Source: Methylocystis sp. KS32
GTDB taxonomy: Bacteria; Pseudomonadota; Alphaproteobacteria; Rhizobiales; Beijerinckiaceae
Reading direction: 5' to 3'
DNA length: 64,000 nucleotides
Assembly (NCBI GenBank): GCA_002862095.1
Contig: PHSQ01000001.1
Span: 62,001 to 126,000 of the forward strand
The notes beneath the pieces are model-generated. The model saw only the letters and a program-made list of their open reading frames with translations. It was not told the origin of the DNA and did no database searches. This document shows positions 1 to 9,175 of this stretch, piece by piece; within the stretch, counting starts at the first letter, position 1, and every line of letters starts with the position of its first letter. The translations under genes were made by a program, and so were the position numbers.

Positions 1-2303
1 TGCGCCGCAAGAGCCTGCTCGATTTGGAGCACGCGATCTTCTCGCTGCTCGAGAAGCGCGAAAACCTACATTCCAAGGCGGATCTTGCGCGCAACGAGAT
101 GCAGTTGAGCGCGCGAATTTCACAGATGTGGCAAACGGAGCTTTTGCGCCAGTCCCGATTGACCGTGCGCGACGAAATCGAGAACACGCTCAGCTATTAT
201 CGGACCACCTTTCTGCGCGAGATCCCCCATCTTTACGCGGACATCGAACAAAAACTCGAAGGACTGCGGGTGCCGCCTTTTCTGCGCATGGGCGCATGGG
301 TGGGCGGCGACCGCGACGGCAACCCCAACGTCACTGCGGATTCTTTGGAAACCGCTCTGCGGATGCAGGCCGACACCGCGCTTCGCTTTTATCTGACCGA
401 GGTGCATCAACTCGGCGCCGAGCTGTCGATTTCACGCAAATACGCAGGCGCCACCAAAGCGCTTGAAGAACTCGCCACGCGCTCGGGCGACGACAATCCC
501 CACCGCGACGACGAGCCGTACCGGCGCGCCTTGATTGGCGTTTATTCCCGTCTCGCCGCCACGCTGGAACTGCTAACGGGCGGTCAGGCGCAACGCCATG
601 CTCTCGCGCCTGGCGCACCCTACGTCAACAGCTGGGCTTTTCTCGCCGATCTCGTGACGGTCGACGAATCTCTCCGCTTGCATCACAGCGAGGTGATCGC
701 CTCGCAGCGCTTGGAGCCCTTGATACGCGCAGTGGAGGTTTTCGGCTTTCATCTTGCGACCGTCGACCTCCGCCAAAGCTCCGACCGTCACGAGGAAACC
801 ATCTCGGAACTACTGTCTCACGCCAGAGTGACGCCCAATTACGCCGCCTTGTCGGAGTTGGAGAAACAGAAGCTGTTGATGCGACTGCTGAGCGACCCGC
901 GCCCGGTAAGCCTGGTCGAAGAGGAGTATTCCGAGAGCTGCGCCAGCGAATTGGCGATCTTCGCCAAAGCCGCGGCGATGCGACGGAAATACGGTGACGA
1001 GTCGATCCGCCACTACATCGTCAGTCACACGGAGACCGTGAGCGATCTGCTCGAAGTGCTTTTGCTGCAAAAAGAGTGCGGCATGATGCGCGGCACTCTC
1101 GACTCCTGCGACGCCAGCACGGTTTCGGCCGAGCTGATCATCGTGCCCTTGTTCGAAACCATCGAGGACTTGCGCAACGCCGCTCCTATCATGCGAGAGT
1201 TCTATGCTCTGCCGGGCGTCGCCAAGCTCGTCGCCAATTCGGGCGCCTGTCAGGACATCATGCTGGGCTATTCCGACAGCAACAAGGACGGCGGAATATT
1301 CACCAGCATTTGGGAGCTTTACCGCGCTTCGACGGCGCTCGCGGAGTTTTTCTCCAGCCTGCCCAACATCACCATGCGGCTGTTCCATGGGCGCGGCGGC
1401 ACTGTCGGACGAGGCGGCGGCCCGAGCTATGACGCGATCCTTGCGCAGCCGCCCGGCACCGTTAAAGGTCAAATTCGTTTAACCGAGCAAGGCGAGGTTA
1501 TCGCAGCCAAATACGCCAATCCCCAAATTGGACGCACGCAGCTCGAGCTTCTGGTGGCCGCCACTTTGGAGACGACTTTGCTGTCCGACTTGCAGGCGCC
1601 CGAGGCGGCGTTTCTCGCCGCGGCCGAGCAGTTGTCGCAATACGGCATGTCGGCCTATCGGCGCATGGTCTATGAAACGCCCGGCTTCGTCGATTTCTTC
1701 TTCGGTTCGACGCCGATCTCCGAGATCGCCTCTCTCAATATCGGTTCGCGGCCCGCGTCGCGCAAACCGTCTCGTCGGATCGAGGATTTGCGGGCTATTC
1801 CCTGGAGCTTCTCCTGGGGCCAAGCCCGGCTCGCTTTGCCAGGGTGGTTCGGCTTCGGCTCCGCGATCTCGCAGTTCCTCGAACAGGATAAAAAGGAGCG
1901 GCTCGATTTGCTGCGCCGGATGAACCGGGAGTGGCCGTTCTTTCGCGTGATACTTTCCAATATCGACATGATCCTGTCGAAGACCGACATCTCCATCGCG
2001 CGCCATTACGCCGGACTCGCGCCCGACCAAGATCGGGCGAAAGAGATATTCGCCCTCATCGAGCAGGAATATAACCGTGCGATCGAGGCTTTGGAGGCGA
2101 TAACGGGAGCGAGCGAAAGACTGACCGACAATCCCGGTCTCGCGCATTCATTGAAACTGCGGGTGCCCTACATCACGCCCTTGAGCTATCTGCAGATCGA
2201 ATTGATACGGCGCTGGCGTTCGGGCAAGACCGACGACGACATTCGCCAGGGCATTTTGATGTCGATCAATGGCGTCGCCGCAGGGCTGCGCAACACTGGG
2301 TAA
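1..2303 (+). CDS. ppc: Phosphoenolpyruvate carboxylase (5' end outside window)
   Basis: Carboxylates phosphoenolpyruvate to oxaloacetate; in serine-cycle methylotrophs this is the main CO2-fixing step. The frame is open from the first base, so the gene starts upstream; about 767 of the usual ~900 residues are present and the N-terminal catalytic-His region is missing. Family signatures seen in order: [10 protein letters not shown], the [10 protein letters not shown] loop, the glycine-rich [14 protein letters not shown] motif, QGEVIAAKY, and the family's typical C-terminal NTG. In related methylotrophs ppc follows the malate thiokinase genes and precedes mcl; here mcl lies 22 kb away. A G/C hairpin without a U-run follows the stop (about 2306-2328). 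Confidence 0.96.
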   Translation, partial: RRKSLLDLEHAIFSLLEKRENLHSKADLARNEMQLSARISQMWQTELLRQSRLTVRDEIENTLSYYRTTFLREIPHLYADIEQKLEGLRVPPFLRMGAWVGGDRDGNPNVTADSLETALRMQADTALRFYLTEVHQLGAELSISRKYAGATKALEELATRSGDDNPHRDDEPYRRALIGVYSRLAATLELLTGGQAQRHALAPGAPYVNSWAFLADLVTVDESLRLHHSEVIASQRLEPLIRAVEVFGFHLATVDLRQSSDRHEETISELLSHARVTPNYAALSELEKQKLLMRLLSDPRPVSLVEEEYSESCASELAIFAKAAAMRRKYGDESIRHYIVSHTETVSDLLEVLLLQKECGMMRGTLDSCDASTVSAELIIVPLFETIEDLRNAAPIMREFYALPGVAKLVANSGACQDIMLGYSDSNKDGGIFTSIWELYRASTALAEFFSSLPNITMRLFHGRGGTVGRGGGPSYDAILAQPPGTVKGQIRLTEQGEVIAAKYANPQIGRTQLELLVAATLETTLLSDLQAPEAAFLAAAEQLSQYGMSAYRRMVYETPGFVDFFFGSTPISEIASLNIGSRPASRKPSRRIEDLRAIPWSFSWGQARLALPGWFGFGSAISQFLEQDKKERLDLLRRMNREWPFFRVILSNIDMILSKTDISIARHYAGLAPDQDRAKEIFALIEQEYNRAIEALEAITGASERLTDNPGLAHSLKLRVPYITPLSYLQIELIRRWRSGKTDDDIRQGILMSINGVAAGLRNTG

Positions 2304-2403
2304 GCCACCCCCGAAGAGCGGGGGATCGCTGCGGCTTGCAACGGGCCCGCGAGAATTAGATGCTATGCCGGTCGCGTCGTATCGCGAGGAGGAGAAAAGC
2401 GGC

Positions 2404-2919
2404 ATGGCCAATGAAAAACTGGACCGCGTTAAGGCGAAGGCGGTCGAGGAGGCAAAAAGGCTCTTTCGGATTTTTCTCTATTTCTGGGCGCTGCTGACGC
2501 TGTTTTCCTTGCACAAGGCGTTTGTCTTCAATGAAGATTTCTTCACTTATCAACAAGCCGTGGCGCTTATAAACGCCTTCGCGATGTCGAAGGTGACGCT
2601 CGTCGCGCAGAGCCTCCATTATGGAGAGCGATTCCACAACAAGCCCCTGATATATCCCGTGTTGTTCAAGGCCGTCGCTTTCTCGCTTCTGCTGCTCGTC
2701 TTCCATGTGATCGAGGAGACCTTGATCGGAAAATGGCACGGAAAAACTCTCGCCGAGAGCGTTCCCACTCTGGGGGACGGATCGCTTCAAGCTTTGCTGA
2801 TGGTGGAGATCATTCTTTTCGTGGCTTTGATTCCGTTCTTCGCTTTCCTTGAAATGGAGCGCGTCGTTGGCGCCGAGGCGCTGAACGGCCTTTTCTTCGG
2901 AAGCAAGAACCCTCGTTGA
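2404..2919 (+). CDS. Small integral membrane protein, unknown function
   Basis: 171 residues. I start at ATG 2404 because a GAGGAGGAGAA ribosome site lies just before it; the open frame upstream runs back into the end of ppc. Predicted topology: a basic cytoplasmic start, then hydrophobic stretches near residues 20-40, 95-115 and 130-155, suggesting three or four membrane segments. No catalytic motif is recognised. It could be co-transcribed with ppc (100 bp gap) but nothing ties it to carbon metabolism. Convergent with galE, whose stop lies 10 bp away. Confidence 0.7.
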   Translation: MANEKLDRVKAKAVEEAKRLFRIFLYFWALLTLFSLHKAFVFNEDFFTYQQAVALINAFAMSKVTLVAQSLHYGERFHNKPLIYPVLFKAVAFSLLLLVFHVIEETLIGKWHGKTLAESVPTLGDGSLQALLMVEIILFVALIPFFAFLEMERVVGAEALNGLFFGSKNPR

Positions 2920-2928
2920 GAAAAGCGA

Positions 2929-3918
2929 TTATTCCGTCGCCCGCGCAGCCAGCCTTTCCTCCCATTTGAGCGCCTGACGAACAATTTCATCGAGATCGTT
3001 ATGTCGCGGCCGCCATCCGAGCGCGGATTTGATCAAGTCGTTTCCCGCGACGATCGCGGCGGGATCGCCAGGCCGCCGGCCGACAGTCTCGACCTGAAAA
3101 TCCCTGCCCGACACGCGTTTGACTGTCTCGATCACGTCGATGACCGAGAATCCTTTGGCGTAGCCTGCGTTACAGACCACGCTGGAGCCGCCCTTCCGCA
3201 GATAACTCAGCGCGTCCATGTGAGCGCGGGCGAGATCTGTGACCTGGATATAGTCCCGCACGCAACTGCCGTCATGCGTTGGATAGTCGAGGCCGAACAG
3301 CTGCATTTTCGCACGCAGGCCGAGAGCGGTCTGGACCGCCACCTTGATGAGATGGGTGGCGTTCGGGGTCGACTGACCGGCCCGGCCCAGGGGGTCGCCG
3401 CCCGCCACGTTGAAATAGCGTAACGCCACATATTTCAAATTGGCGGCTTTCGAGACGTCTTCCAGCATCCACTCCACCATCAACTTGGAGCGGCCGTAGG
3501 GAGACATCGGCTTTGGGGGCTCGTCCTCGGTGACCGGATTTTGAAGCGGGTCGCCATAGACGGCGGCGGTGGAAGAAAAGATGAACCGCTCGACGCCGCA
3601 TTCGGTCGCGACTTCAAGCAGCGCGCCCGCCTTCGCTGTGTTATTCGAATAATAGAGCAAGGGCTTGGCGACCGACTCGGGCACCACGATTTTGGCGGCA
3701 AAGTGAATGATCTCTTTCACATTGTGGCGGGCGATGGTCTCTTTCACCAAATTTTGATCGCCAAAATCGCCTACAACGAGCGGAACCTGTTGGGGAACGG
3801 CCCATCGAAACCCGGTGGAGAGGTTGTCGACAACAACGACGTTTTCGCCCGCGTCAAGCAATTCGAGAACCATATGGCTGCCGATATAACCTGCTCCGCC
3901 TGTCACCAAAATCGACAT
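2929..3918 (-). CDS. galE: UDP-glucose 4-epimerase
   Basis: Interconverts UDP-glucose and UDP-galactose for surface polysaccharide synthesis. The 329-residue short-chain dehydrogenase has the NAD-binding GGAGYIG motif at residues 7-13, a catalytic Y-G-R-S-K (YxxxK), the ALRYFNVAGGDP segment and the VRDYIQVTDLA signature. Start placed at the Met directly before SILVTGG; a longer in-frame start 10 codons upstream adds residues not expected in the family. Divergent from galU (124 bp between starts), so the two UDP-sugar genes share an upstream region. Confidence 0.95.
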   Translation of the reverse strand: MSILVTGGAGYIGSHMVLELLDAGENVVVVDNLSTGFRWAVPQQVPLVVGDFGDQNLVKETIARHNVKEIIHFAAKIVVPESVAKPLLYYSNNTAKAGALLEVATECGVERFIFSSTAAVYGDPLQNPVTEDEPPKPMSPYGRSKLMVEWMLEDVSKAANLKYVALRYFNVAGGDPLGRAGQSTPNATHLIKVAVQTALGLRAKMQLFGLDYPTHDGSCVRDYIQVTDLARAHMDALSYLRKGGSSVVCNAGYAKGFSVIDVIETVKRVSGRDFQVETVGRRPGDPAAIVAGNDLIKSALGWRPRHNDLDEIVRQALKWEERLAARATE

Positions 3919-4042
3919 GGTCAAAACCCGTTCAATCAGTTTCCTCACCCGAAATTAACGGGCGGGTTCTACTTTCTCAACCACCGCTGAGACGTGATCG
4001 TCTCGAAGCGCGGCGCACCACCTGTAACGCAATGGACCATCC

Positions 4043-4927
4043 ATGACCAAGCGCATTCGCAAGGCTGTTTTCCCGGTCGCCGGTTTGGGCACCCGCTTTT
4101 TGCCCGCGACCAAGGCTGTGCCAAAGGAAATGCTCACCGTCGTCGATCGCCCGGTCGTGCAGCATGTCGTCGACGAGGCCCGCGAGGCTGGGATAGAGCA
4201 TTTCATTTTCGTCACGGGGCGCAACAAGGGAATGATCGAAGACCATTTTGACATGGCCTACGAGCTTGAGGACACCCTGCGCCGGCGCAATAAAACGAAG
4301 GAATATGAAGCCCTGATGGCGGACCTGCCGAAAGCCGGAGCCACGAGTTTCACGCGTCAGCAGGCGCCCCTGGGGCTCGGCCACGCGGTCTGGTGCGCGC
4401 GCGACATCATAGGAGACGAGCCTTTCGCTGTTTTGCTTCCCGATATGATCACTTTGCCGAACGGCCCGCGCAAGTCCCGCTGCCTGGCTCAGACGGTCGA
4501 GGCCTATGGAAGACACGGCGGCAACATCATCGCCGTCGAAGAGGTTCCGGCGCACGAGACGCATCAATACGGGATCGTCAGCGTGGGCGAGGACCACGGC
4601 CACAGCTTCGAGATCAAGGGGATGGTCGAAAAGCCGCCGCAGGGCACGGCGCCGAGCAATCTCATGATTTCTGGGCGCTATATCCTCAATCCCGAGATTT
4701 TCGAGTTGCTCGAAAAAGGCGAAAAAGGCGCGGGCGGCGAAATCCAGCTCACGGACGCGATGATCAAACTGGCGGCGGCGCAGCCGTTCCACGGCGTACG
4801 GTTTGACGGCAAAACTTACGACACCGGCTCGAAATTGGGATTCCTCGCGGCCAATATCGCCTTCGGTCTGGAGCGCCCCGACATCGCCGAGAACTTGAAG
4901 GCCGAGATCAAAAAGCTCGTCGGCTGA
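4043..4927 (+). CDS. galU: UTP-glucose-1-phosphate uridylyltransferase
   Basis: Makes UDP-glucose from UTP and glucose-1-phosphate, the substrate of the divergently encoded GalE. 294 residues, full length for the family. The nucleotidyl-transfer signature GLGTRFLPATKAVPKEML lies near the N-terminus, followed by the family segments APLGLGHAVWCAR, LLPDMI, EVPAHETHQYGIV and GEIQLTDA. Its stop codon is part of the left arm of a hairpin shared with the convergent irr gene. Confidence 0.96.
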   Translation: MTKRIRKAVFPVAGLGTRFLPATKAVPKEMLTVVDRPVVQHVVDEAREAGIEHFIFVTGRNKGMIEDHFDMAYELEDTLRRRNKTKEYEALMADLPKAGATSFTRQQAPLGLGHAVWCARDIIGDEPFAVLLPDMITLPNGPRKSRCLAQTVEAYGRHGGNIIAVEEVPAHETHQYGIVSVGEDHGHSFEIKGMVEKPPQGTAPSNLMISGRYILNPEIFELLEKGEKGAGGEIQLTDAMIKLAAAQPFHGVRFDGKTYDTGSKLGFLAANIAFGLERPDIAENLKAEIKKLVG

Positions 4928-4967
4928 CGCGGCGCGGCTTGGGCGGCGCGGCTTGGGCGGCGTCAGC
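4923..4967. terminator. Hairpin shared by convergent galU and irr, with a 14-bp tandem repeat in the loop
   Basis: GCTGACGC (4923-4930) pairs perfectly with GCGTCAGC (4960-4967). The left arm contains the galU stop codon and the right arm the irr stop codon. The loop is two exact copies of a 14-bp unit (4931-4944, 4945-4958). A T-run follows on the plus side (4970-4974), so it can end galU transcription; on the minus side there is no U-run. Confidence 0.6.
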
Positions 4968-5445
4968 GCTTTTTGGGGCGCAGCTGAATGATGACGTCGC
5001 AGCCGACGATCTCCATACCCTCCGGCGGCGCCGGCAGGCGGGCGAATTCGACGGAGCCGTCGGGCGCGTCGAACATGCGCCCGGTCGATTGGTCCATGAA
5101 ATGGTGGTGCGGAGACGTGCGCGTGTGAAAATAGGTGCGCGGTCCCTGCACGGCGATTTCCCGCAGCAACCCAGCCCGCGCGAACTGATTTAGAGAGTTG
5201 TAAACCGTCGAAAGCGACATTCGAAGGCCTGCTTCTCTCGCTTCGGCATGGAGCGCCTCGGCGCTGACATGCCGATCTCCTTTGCCGAACAGCAGCCTGC
5301 TCAGGGACAGTCGTTGCACCGTCGGACGCAGACCCACCGCGCGGAGTTTATTCTTAAGGTCCAGTTCGGTCGGAACGCCCTTAATGGGAGCTTCGCGCAG
5401 CCGGATCGCCGCAACGGAGCCCGTTCCCAGGGAAAACTGCGTCAT
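4963..5445 (-). CDS. irr: Fur-family iron response regulator Irr
   Basis: 160 residues. A winged-helix DNA-binding region (LRAVGLRPTVQRLSL... MSLSTVYNSLNQFARAGLL) is followed by the SPHHHFMD segment; a three-His stretch here is the hallmark of Irr in Rhizobiales, which senses haem and represses or activates iron genes. Start chosen at ATG 5445 (MTQFSLG), giving the usual Irr length; the open frame extends further upstream without a plausible ribosome site. In many Rhizobiales irr sits beside fabA; here fabA is 50 kb away. Confidence 0.9.
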   Translation of the reverse strand: MTQFSLGTGSVAAIRLREAPIKGVPTELDLKNKLRAVGLRPTVQRLSLSRLLFGKGDRHVSAEALHAEAREAGLRMSLSTVYNSLNQFARAGLLREIAVQGPRTYFHTRTSPHHHFMDQSTGRMFDAPDGSVEFARLPAPPEGMEIVGCDVIIQLRPKKR

Positions 5446-5603
5446 TACGCTGCCCACGCGGACTGTCCGCGCCTCCTTTTTGTCGATAAAATCTGTCGGG
5501 AGTAGAAGACAGCGCCACGCCCCTGTCAAACAAAATGCTGGAAAGTGTAAACTTTCCAAACAAGGCGTCAGAGCGCTTTCACTGCTTCGGCTCGGGAACA
5601 CCC

Positions 5604-6812
5604 ATGCAAAATTCGGACGAGCATTTATCCATCGCGCAAATCCACCGTCGCCTGCTTCTGCAGGGAGCGCTGACGCTCGCCGGCGTTCCCGCCGTTTTGG
5701 CCCAGACGGAGGATTTCGGACAATTCTTGCGCGGGCTCTGGCCGGCGGCGCGGGCGGCGGGCGTCACAAGGGAAACATTCGACGCGGCCATTTCGGGCCT
5801 GACGCCGGACCCGGCCGTCCTCGCCAAACCGAAGGCGCAGTCCGAGTTCACGGTGTCGATCCCCGCCTATGTCTCGGGGGTCGTGACAAGCGCCCGCGTC
5901 GCGCGGGGACGCGCCGTCGCCTCTGAGCTTTCCCATATGCTGGAGCGGATCGAACAGCGCAGCGGCGTTCCAAGCGAGCTTATCGTTGCGATACTCGGGG
6001 TCGAGAGCAATTTCGGAACCGCCACCGGGGGCGCCGACGTTCCGAGGGTTTTGGCGACGCTGGCCTTCAAGGGTCACATGACCGAAAAACTCAGCAACGA
6101 ATTCGTGGCGGCGCTCGTGATGCTTCAACAGGGCGTTCCCCGCCATCGGCTTCGCGGCTCCTGGGCGGGCGCCATGGGGATGCCGCAGTTCATGCCCTCG
6201 GCCTATCTCAAATACGCGGTCAGCTTCGCGGGCGCCGGCGAACCGGACATATGGACTTCGCAACCCGACGCGCTTGCTTCGATCGGGAGCTTTCTACAAA
6301 AGTCGGGATGGAATCCCGCCCTTCCCTGGGGCGTCGAAGCGCGCTTGCCGTCGGGTTACGACTTCGCCGCCTACGACCTGGACTTTTCGCAATTTCGCGC
6401 GCTGGGCTTCACCGGCGCCGGCGGCGAAGCCCTTCCCGAAAGCGGCGCGGCTAGCCTTTACCTGCCTGCGGGCGCCGCCGGGCCAGCCTTTCTGATCACC
6501 GACAATTTCGAGGTCATCCGGCAGTATAACACTTCCGACGCCTACGCCCTGGCGGTGGCCTTGCTTGGCGAGCGCGTCGCGGGACGCGACGTTCCGCGCG
6601 CCGCCTGGCCGAAAGTGACGCCGCTGACCACCGCCGAATGCAGGGCGATGCAGGAAGCTCTCACGCAGCGGGGCTTTTATCACGGCGCAATCGACGGCAA
6701 GCTTGGCCGCGCGGCCCGGAACGCCGTTCACGCCTTTCAATTGAGCGAGGGAATTCAGCCCGCCGACGGGCTTGCGACGAAGTCGGTTCTCAACCGCCTG
6801 CCGGGCCGCTAG
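5604..6812 (+). CDS. Lytic murein transglycosylase, MltB family, with peptidoglycan-binding tail
   Basis: Cleaves peptidoglycan glycan strands in the periplasm. From ATG 5604 the protein is 402 residues: a signal-like segment (RRLLLQGALTLAGVPAVLAQ), then the SLT_2/MltB domain with the catalytic Glu in VESNFGTATGG, WAGAMGMPQFMPSAY and YDFAAYDLDF, and a C-terminal PG-binding domain (MQEALTQRGFYHGAIDGKLG... AVHAFQ). The final TAG stop (6810-6812) is the CTAG border of a dispersed repeat, so the repeat insertion may define the present stop. Divergent from irr. Confidence 0.9.
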   Translation: MQNSDEHLSIAQIHRRLLLQGALTLAGVPAVLAQTEDFGQFLRGLWPAARAAGVTRETFDAAISGLTPDPAVLAKPKAQSEFTVSIPAYVSGVVTSARVARGRAVASELSHMLERIEQRSGVPSELIVAILGVESNFGTATGGADVPRVLATLAFKGHMTEKLSNEFVAALVMLQQGVPRHRLRGSWAGAMGMPQFMPSAYLKYAVSFAGAGEPDIWTSQPDALASIGSFLQKSGWNPALPWGVEARLPSGYDFAAYDLDFSQFRALGFTGAGGEALPESGAASLYLPAGAAGPAFLITDNFEVIRQYNTSDAYALAVALLGERVAGRDVPRAAWPKVTPLTTAECRAMQEALTQRGFYHGAIDGKLGRAARNAVHAFQLSEGIQPADGLATKSVLNRLPGR

Positions 6813-6927
6813 AGCAAAATCCGAAAAAGTTGATAGACTTTTTCGATCGGATTTTGCTCTAGCCTTTTGAATCTGGAGCGATTTCTTAATCTACCAGACG
6901 ATTCCGTCTGGTCGCGAAGCGCTCTAG
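6809..6927 (+). repeat. CTAG-bounded palindromic repeat, copy 1 (119 bp)
   Basis: Begins CTAGAGCAAAATCCGA and ends GCGCTCTAG. It holds two hairpins: 14-bp arms AGAGCAAAATCCGA / TCGGATTTTGCTCT with an inner AAAAAGT/ACTTTTT pairing, and ACCAGACG/CGTCTGGT. Near-identical copies lie at 28123-28240 (reversed) and 61530-61649. It overlaps the stop codon of the upstream transglycosylase and supplies the first codons of the truncated gene downstream, so it behaves like a small non-autonomous mobile element (MITE or REP type). Confidence 0.85.
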
Positions 6928-7298
6928 TCCTGGGGGCTGCCGGCCTGCTCAAAGGAAGGCGAGCGACGACGCGCTGGAACTGCCTGGATTTACTGTCGGT
7001 TTTTGGCGCTATTCCGACGCCCGAACGGGTCGTTCGCGACGGGAACGTCATGACCGGCGGCGGCATGACCGCTGGCCTTGATTTAGCGCTCGCGCTGATT
7101 GGCGAAATCGCGAGTCGGCAGACGGCGGAGGCCATCCAATTGCAATTGGAGCATGCTCCGGCGCCGCTCTTCGATGCAGGACATCCCTCGACCGCCCCTG
7201 GCGAGGTTGTGGACGCCGTCAGATCGCGGGGGAGGTCATTGCGCGGGGAGCGCGAACGCCTCGTCGCGCGAGCGGCGGCGAGGCTCGGGATCGTTTGA
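6921..7298 (+). pseudogene. Truncated DJ-1/PfpI (isonitrile hydratase-like) gene, C-terminal half
   Basis: The frame from 6921 reads ALVLGAAGLLKGRRATTRW... LLSVFGAIPTPERVVRDGNVMTGGGMTAGLDLALALIGEIA, matching the second half of InhA-type cyclohexyl-isocyanide hydratases and GlxA-like DJ-1/PfpI proteins. Everything upstream of this, including the nucleophile-Cys region that normally precedes ALVLGAAG, is replaced by repeat copy 1. An ATG at 6867 inside the repeat is in frame, so a ~143-residue chimeric protein is possible, but it would lack the active site. I call it a repeat-truncated remnant. Confidence 0.8.
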
Positions 7299-7610
7299 GA
7301 AGCCAAAGCCCGCCGTCTTGAGCCTCCCGCTCGCCCCCCTCCCCGGCTCGCCACCCGAGCGGCGGAGCGCAACGCCCCGAAAACGAAACCCATCCCCTTC
7401 GAACTCCAGACATGCCACCGGTGACGAAAACGCGCGTCGGCGCCACCGGAAACTCTCAATCGGATCACCCGAAAACCGCGCCGCAAGCGGCACAAAGTTC
7501 GAAACGCTGAATAATGCCGGTTAGTTTGTCCTTGCGATTAACATTTATTGTCGTCAGACGGGTTCCTTCCCCGTCTTGCGCCCGCGCTCTCCCCAAGGCT
7601 AAAACCAAGC
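7299..7610. other. Intergenic region, no gene seen
   Basis: About 310 bp between the DJ-1/PfpI remnant and the ABC transporter. Open frames on both strands here are short, Arg/Pro-rich and match nothing I recognise. Presumably it carries the ABC operon promoter. Confidence 0.5.
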
Positions 7611-8366
7611 ATGTCCGCATCAAAGCCCGCCGCCCTTAGCGTTCAGGGCCTCTCCAAATCCTATGACGGCAGAAGCGTCGTCGGGCCGCTCAGTTTCGCG
7701 CTGGCGCCGGGCTCCGTCACCGGCCTCCTTGGCGGCAATGGCGCGGGCAAGACCACGACCATCGGCATGATCATGGGTCTGATCGAGCCGACGGCGGGAA
7801 CGATCCACGCGCTCGGCTGCGACATGGCCTCCGAGCGCGCCAAGGTGCTCGGGCGGATGAATTTCGAGAGCCCTTATGTGGACATGCCACATCGGCTCAC
7901 AGTGCGTCAAAACCTCAATGTCTTCGCCATGCTCTATGGCGTCGCCGCGCGCGAGGAAAAGATTGCGCGGCTCGCGGAGGATTTCGTGCTGAAGGATTTT
8001 ATCGACCGGCCCACGGGACGGCTTTCCGCCGGCCAAAAAACCCGCGTCGCTCTCGCCAAGGCGCTGCTCAACGACCCCGCGCTGCTGCTGCTCGACGAGC
8101 CCACCGCCTCGCTCGACCCCGACACCGCCGACTGGGTGCGGGCGCGGATCGAGGATCATCGCCGCGCCCACAACTGCACCATACTGCTCGCCTCTCACAA
8201 TATGAACGAGGTCGAGCGCCTGTGCGACCGGGTGTTGATGCTGCGCGAAGGCGCCATCGTCGACGACGCCTCGCCTGCCGCCTTGCTTGAGCGCTACAGC
8301 CGTTCGACGCTCGAGGAAGTCTTTCTCGACGTCGCGCGCGGGCGCATGAACGAGGCGCGCGCATGA
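7611..8366 (+). CDS. ABC transporter ATP-binding protein (ABC-2 exporter type)
   Basis: 251 residues from ATG 7611 (MSASKPAALSVQGL); an in-frame upstream start at 7548 is less likely because the ABC core begins soon after this Met. Walker A GGNGAGKTT, signature LSAGQKTRVALAKALL, Walker B ALLLLDEPTASLDPD and switch-His LLASHNMNE are all present. Its last bases overlap the permease start (ATGA), showing translational coupling. The pair resembles DrrA/NodI-type two-gene exporters; the substrate is not predictable. Confidence 0.93.
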   Translation: MSASKPAALSVQGLSKSYDGRSVVGPLSFALAPGSVTGLLGGNGAGKTTTIGMIMGLIEPTAGTIHALGCDMASERAKVLGRMNFESPYVDMPHRLTVRQNLNVFAMLYGVAAREEKIARLAEDFVLKDFIDRPTGRLSAGQKTRVALAKALLNDPALLLLDEPTASLDPDTADWVRARIEDHRRAHNCTILLASHNMNEVERLCDRVLMLREGAIVDDASPAALLERYSRSTLEEVFLDVARGRMNEARA

Positions 8367-9172
8367 GCGGCTTTTCCTTCGCGCGCGTCGCCGCGATGAT
8401 GCTGCGCTATACTTATCTGTTGCGCTCCTCCTGGCCTCGTCTCGTCGAGATGGCCTATTGGCCGACCGTGCAGATGCTGACCTGGGGCTTTTTGCAAAGC
8501 TATCTGGCTCGCGCCGGGTCGGGCCAGAGCGCGGCCGGCAGGCTCGCCGGAACGCTCATCGGCGCGGTGTTGTTGTGGGACATTCTGTTGCGCGCGCAGC
8601 AGGGTTTTTCTTTTTCCTTTCTCGAGGAAATGTGGTCGCGCAATCTCGCCAACCTCCTGATGAGCCCACTGCGGAAAAGCGAGTTTCTGCTCTCCCTGAT
8701 GGCGATGAGTCTGGTGCGCCTTTTCATCGGCGTCGCTCCGGTGACGCTTCTCGCCATCTGGGTCTTCGGCTTCAATTTATGGTCGCTCGGCCTCGCGCTG
8801 GCGGGCTTCTTCGTGGTGCTTTCGCTCTTTGCCTGGAGTCTCGGCCTGCTCGTTTGCGGAATGCTGTTGCGCTATGGACTCGGCGCGGAAAACCTCGCTT
8901 GGTCGCTCATGTTCGCGGTGCAGCCCCTGGGCTGCGTTTATTATCCCGTCTCGGTGCTGCCACACTGGTTGCAATTCGTCGCGTGGTCGTTGCCGCCGAC
9001 CTATGTTTTCGAAGGCCTGCGCGCCGTGCTGATGGATCATGCGGTCCGCGCCGATCTGATGGCGACCGGATTCGTCATGGACCTCGTTCTGTTCGTCGGC
9101 GCCGTATTCGCCTTTACGCGCTTGCTGGAAGGCGCCCGCAAGGCTGGAACGCTACTGCAGACGGGAGAGTGA
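8363..9172 (+). CDS. ABC-2 type transporter permease
   Basis: 269 residues with about six hydrophobic segments and the ABC-2 membrane fold (AQQGFSFSFLEEMWSRNLANLLMSPL, then LGCVYYPVSVLPHWLQFVAWSLPPTYVFEGLR near the C-terminus). Overlaps the ATPase gene by 4 bp and lies 3 bp before tlyA, so the three are probably one transcript. Partner of the ATPase at 7611-8366 in an inner-membrane exporter, substrate unknown. Confidence 0.9.
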   Translation: MSGFSFARVAAMMLRYTYLLRSSWPRLVEMAYWPTVQMLTWGFLQSYLARAGSGQSAAGRLAGTLIGAVLLWDILLRAQQGFSFSFLEEMWSRNLANLLMSPLRKSEFLLSLMAMSLVRLFIGVAPVTLLAIWVFGFNLWSLGLALAGFFVVLSLFAWSLGLLVCGMLLRYGLGAENLAWSLMFAVQPLGCVYYPVSVLPHWLQFVAWSLPPTYVFEGLRAVLMDHAVRADLMATGFVMDLVLFVGAVFAFTRLLEGARKAGTLLQTGE

Positions 9173-9175
9173 GCG

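Noticed and set aside
2306-2328. G/C hairpin after ppc as a terminator
   Set aside because: CCCCC/GGGGG stem of only five pairs with no U-run; too weak to list as a terminator.
3541-3990. 149-codon plus-strand frame within galE
   Set aside because: Antisense shadow of galE reaching into the galE/galU gap, without motifs.
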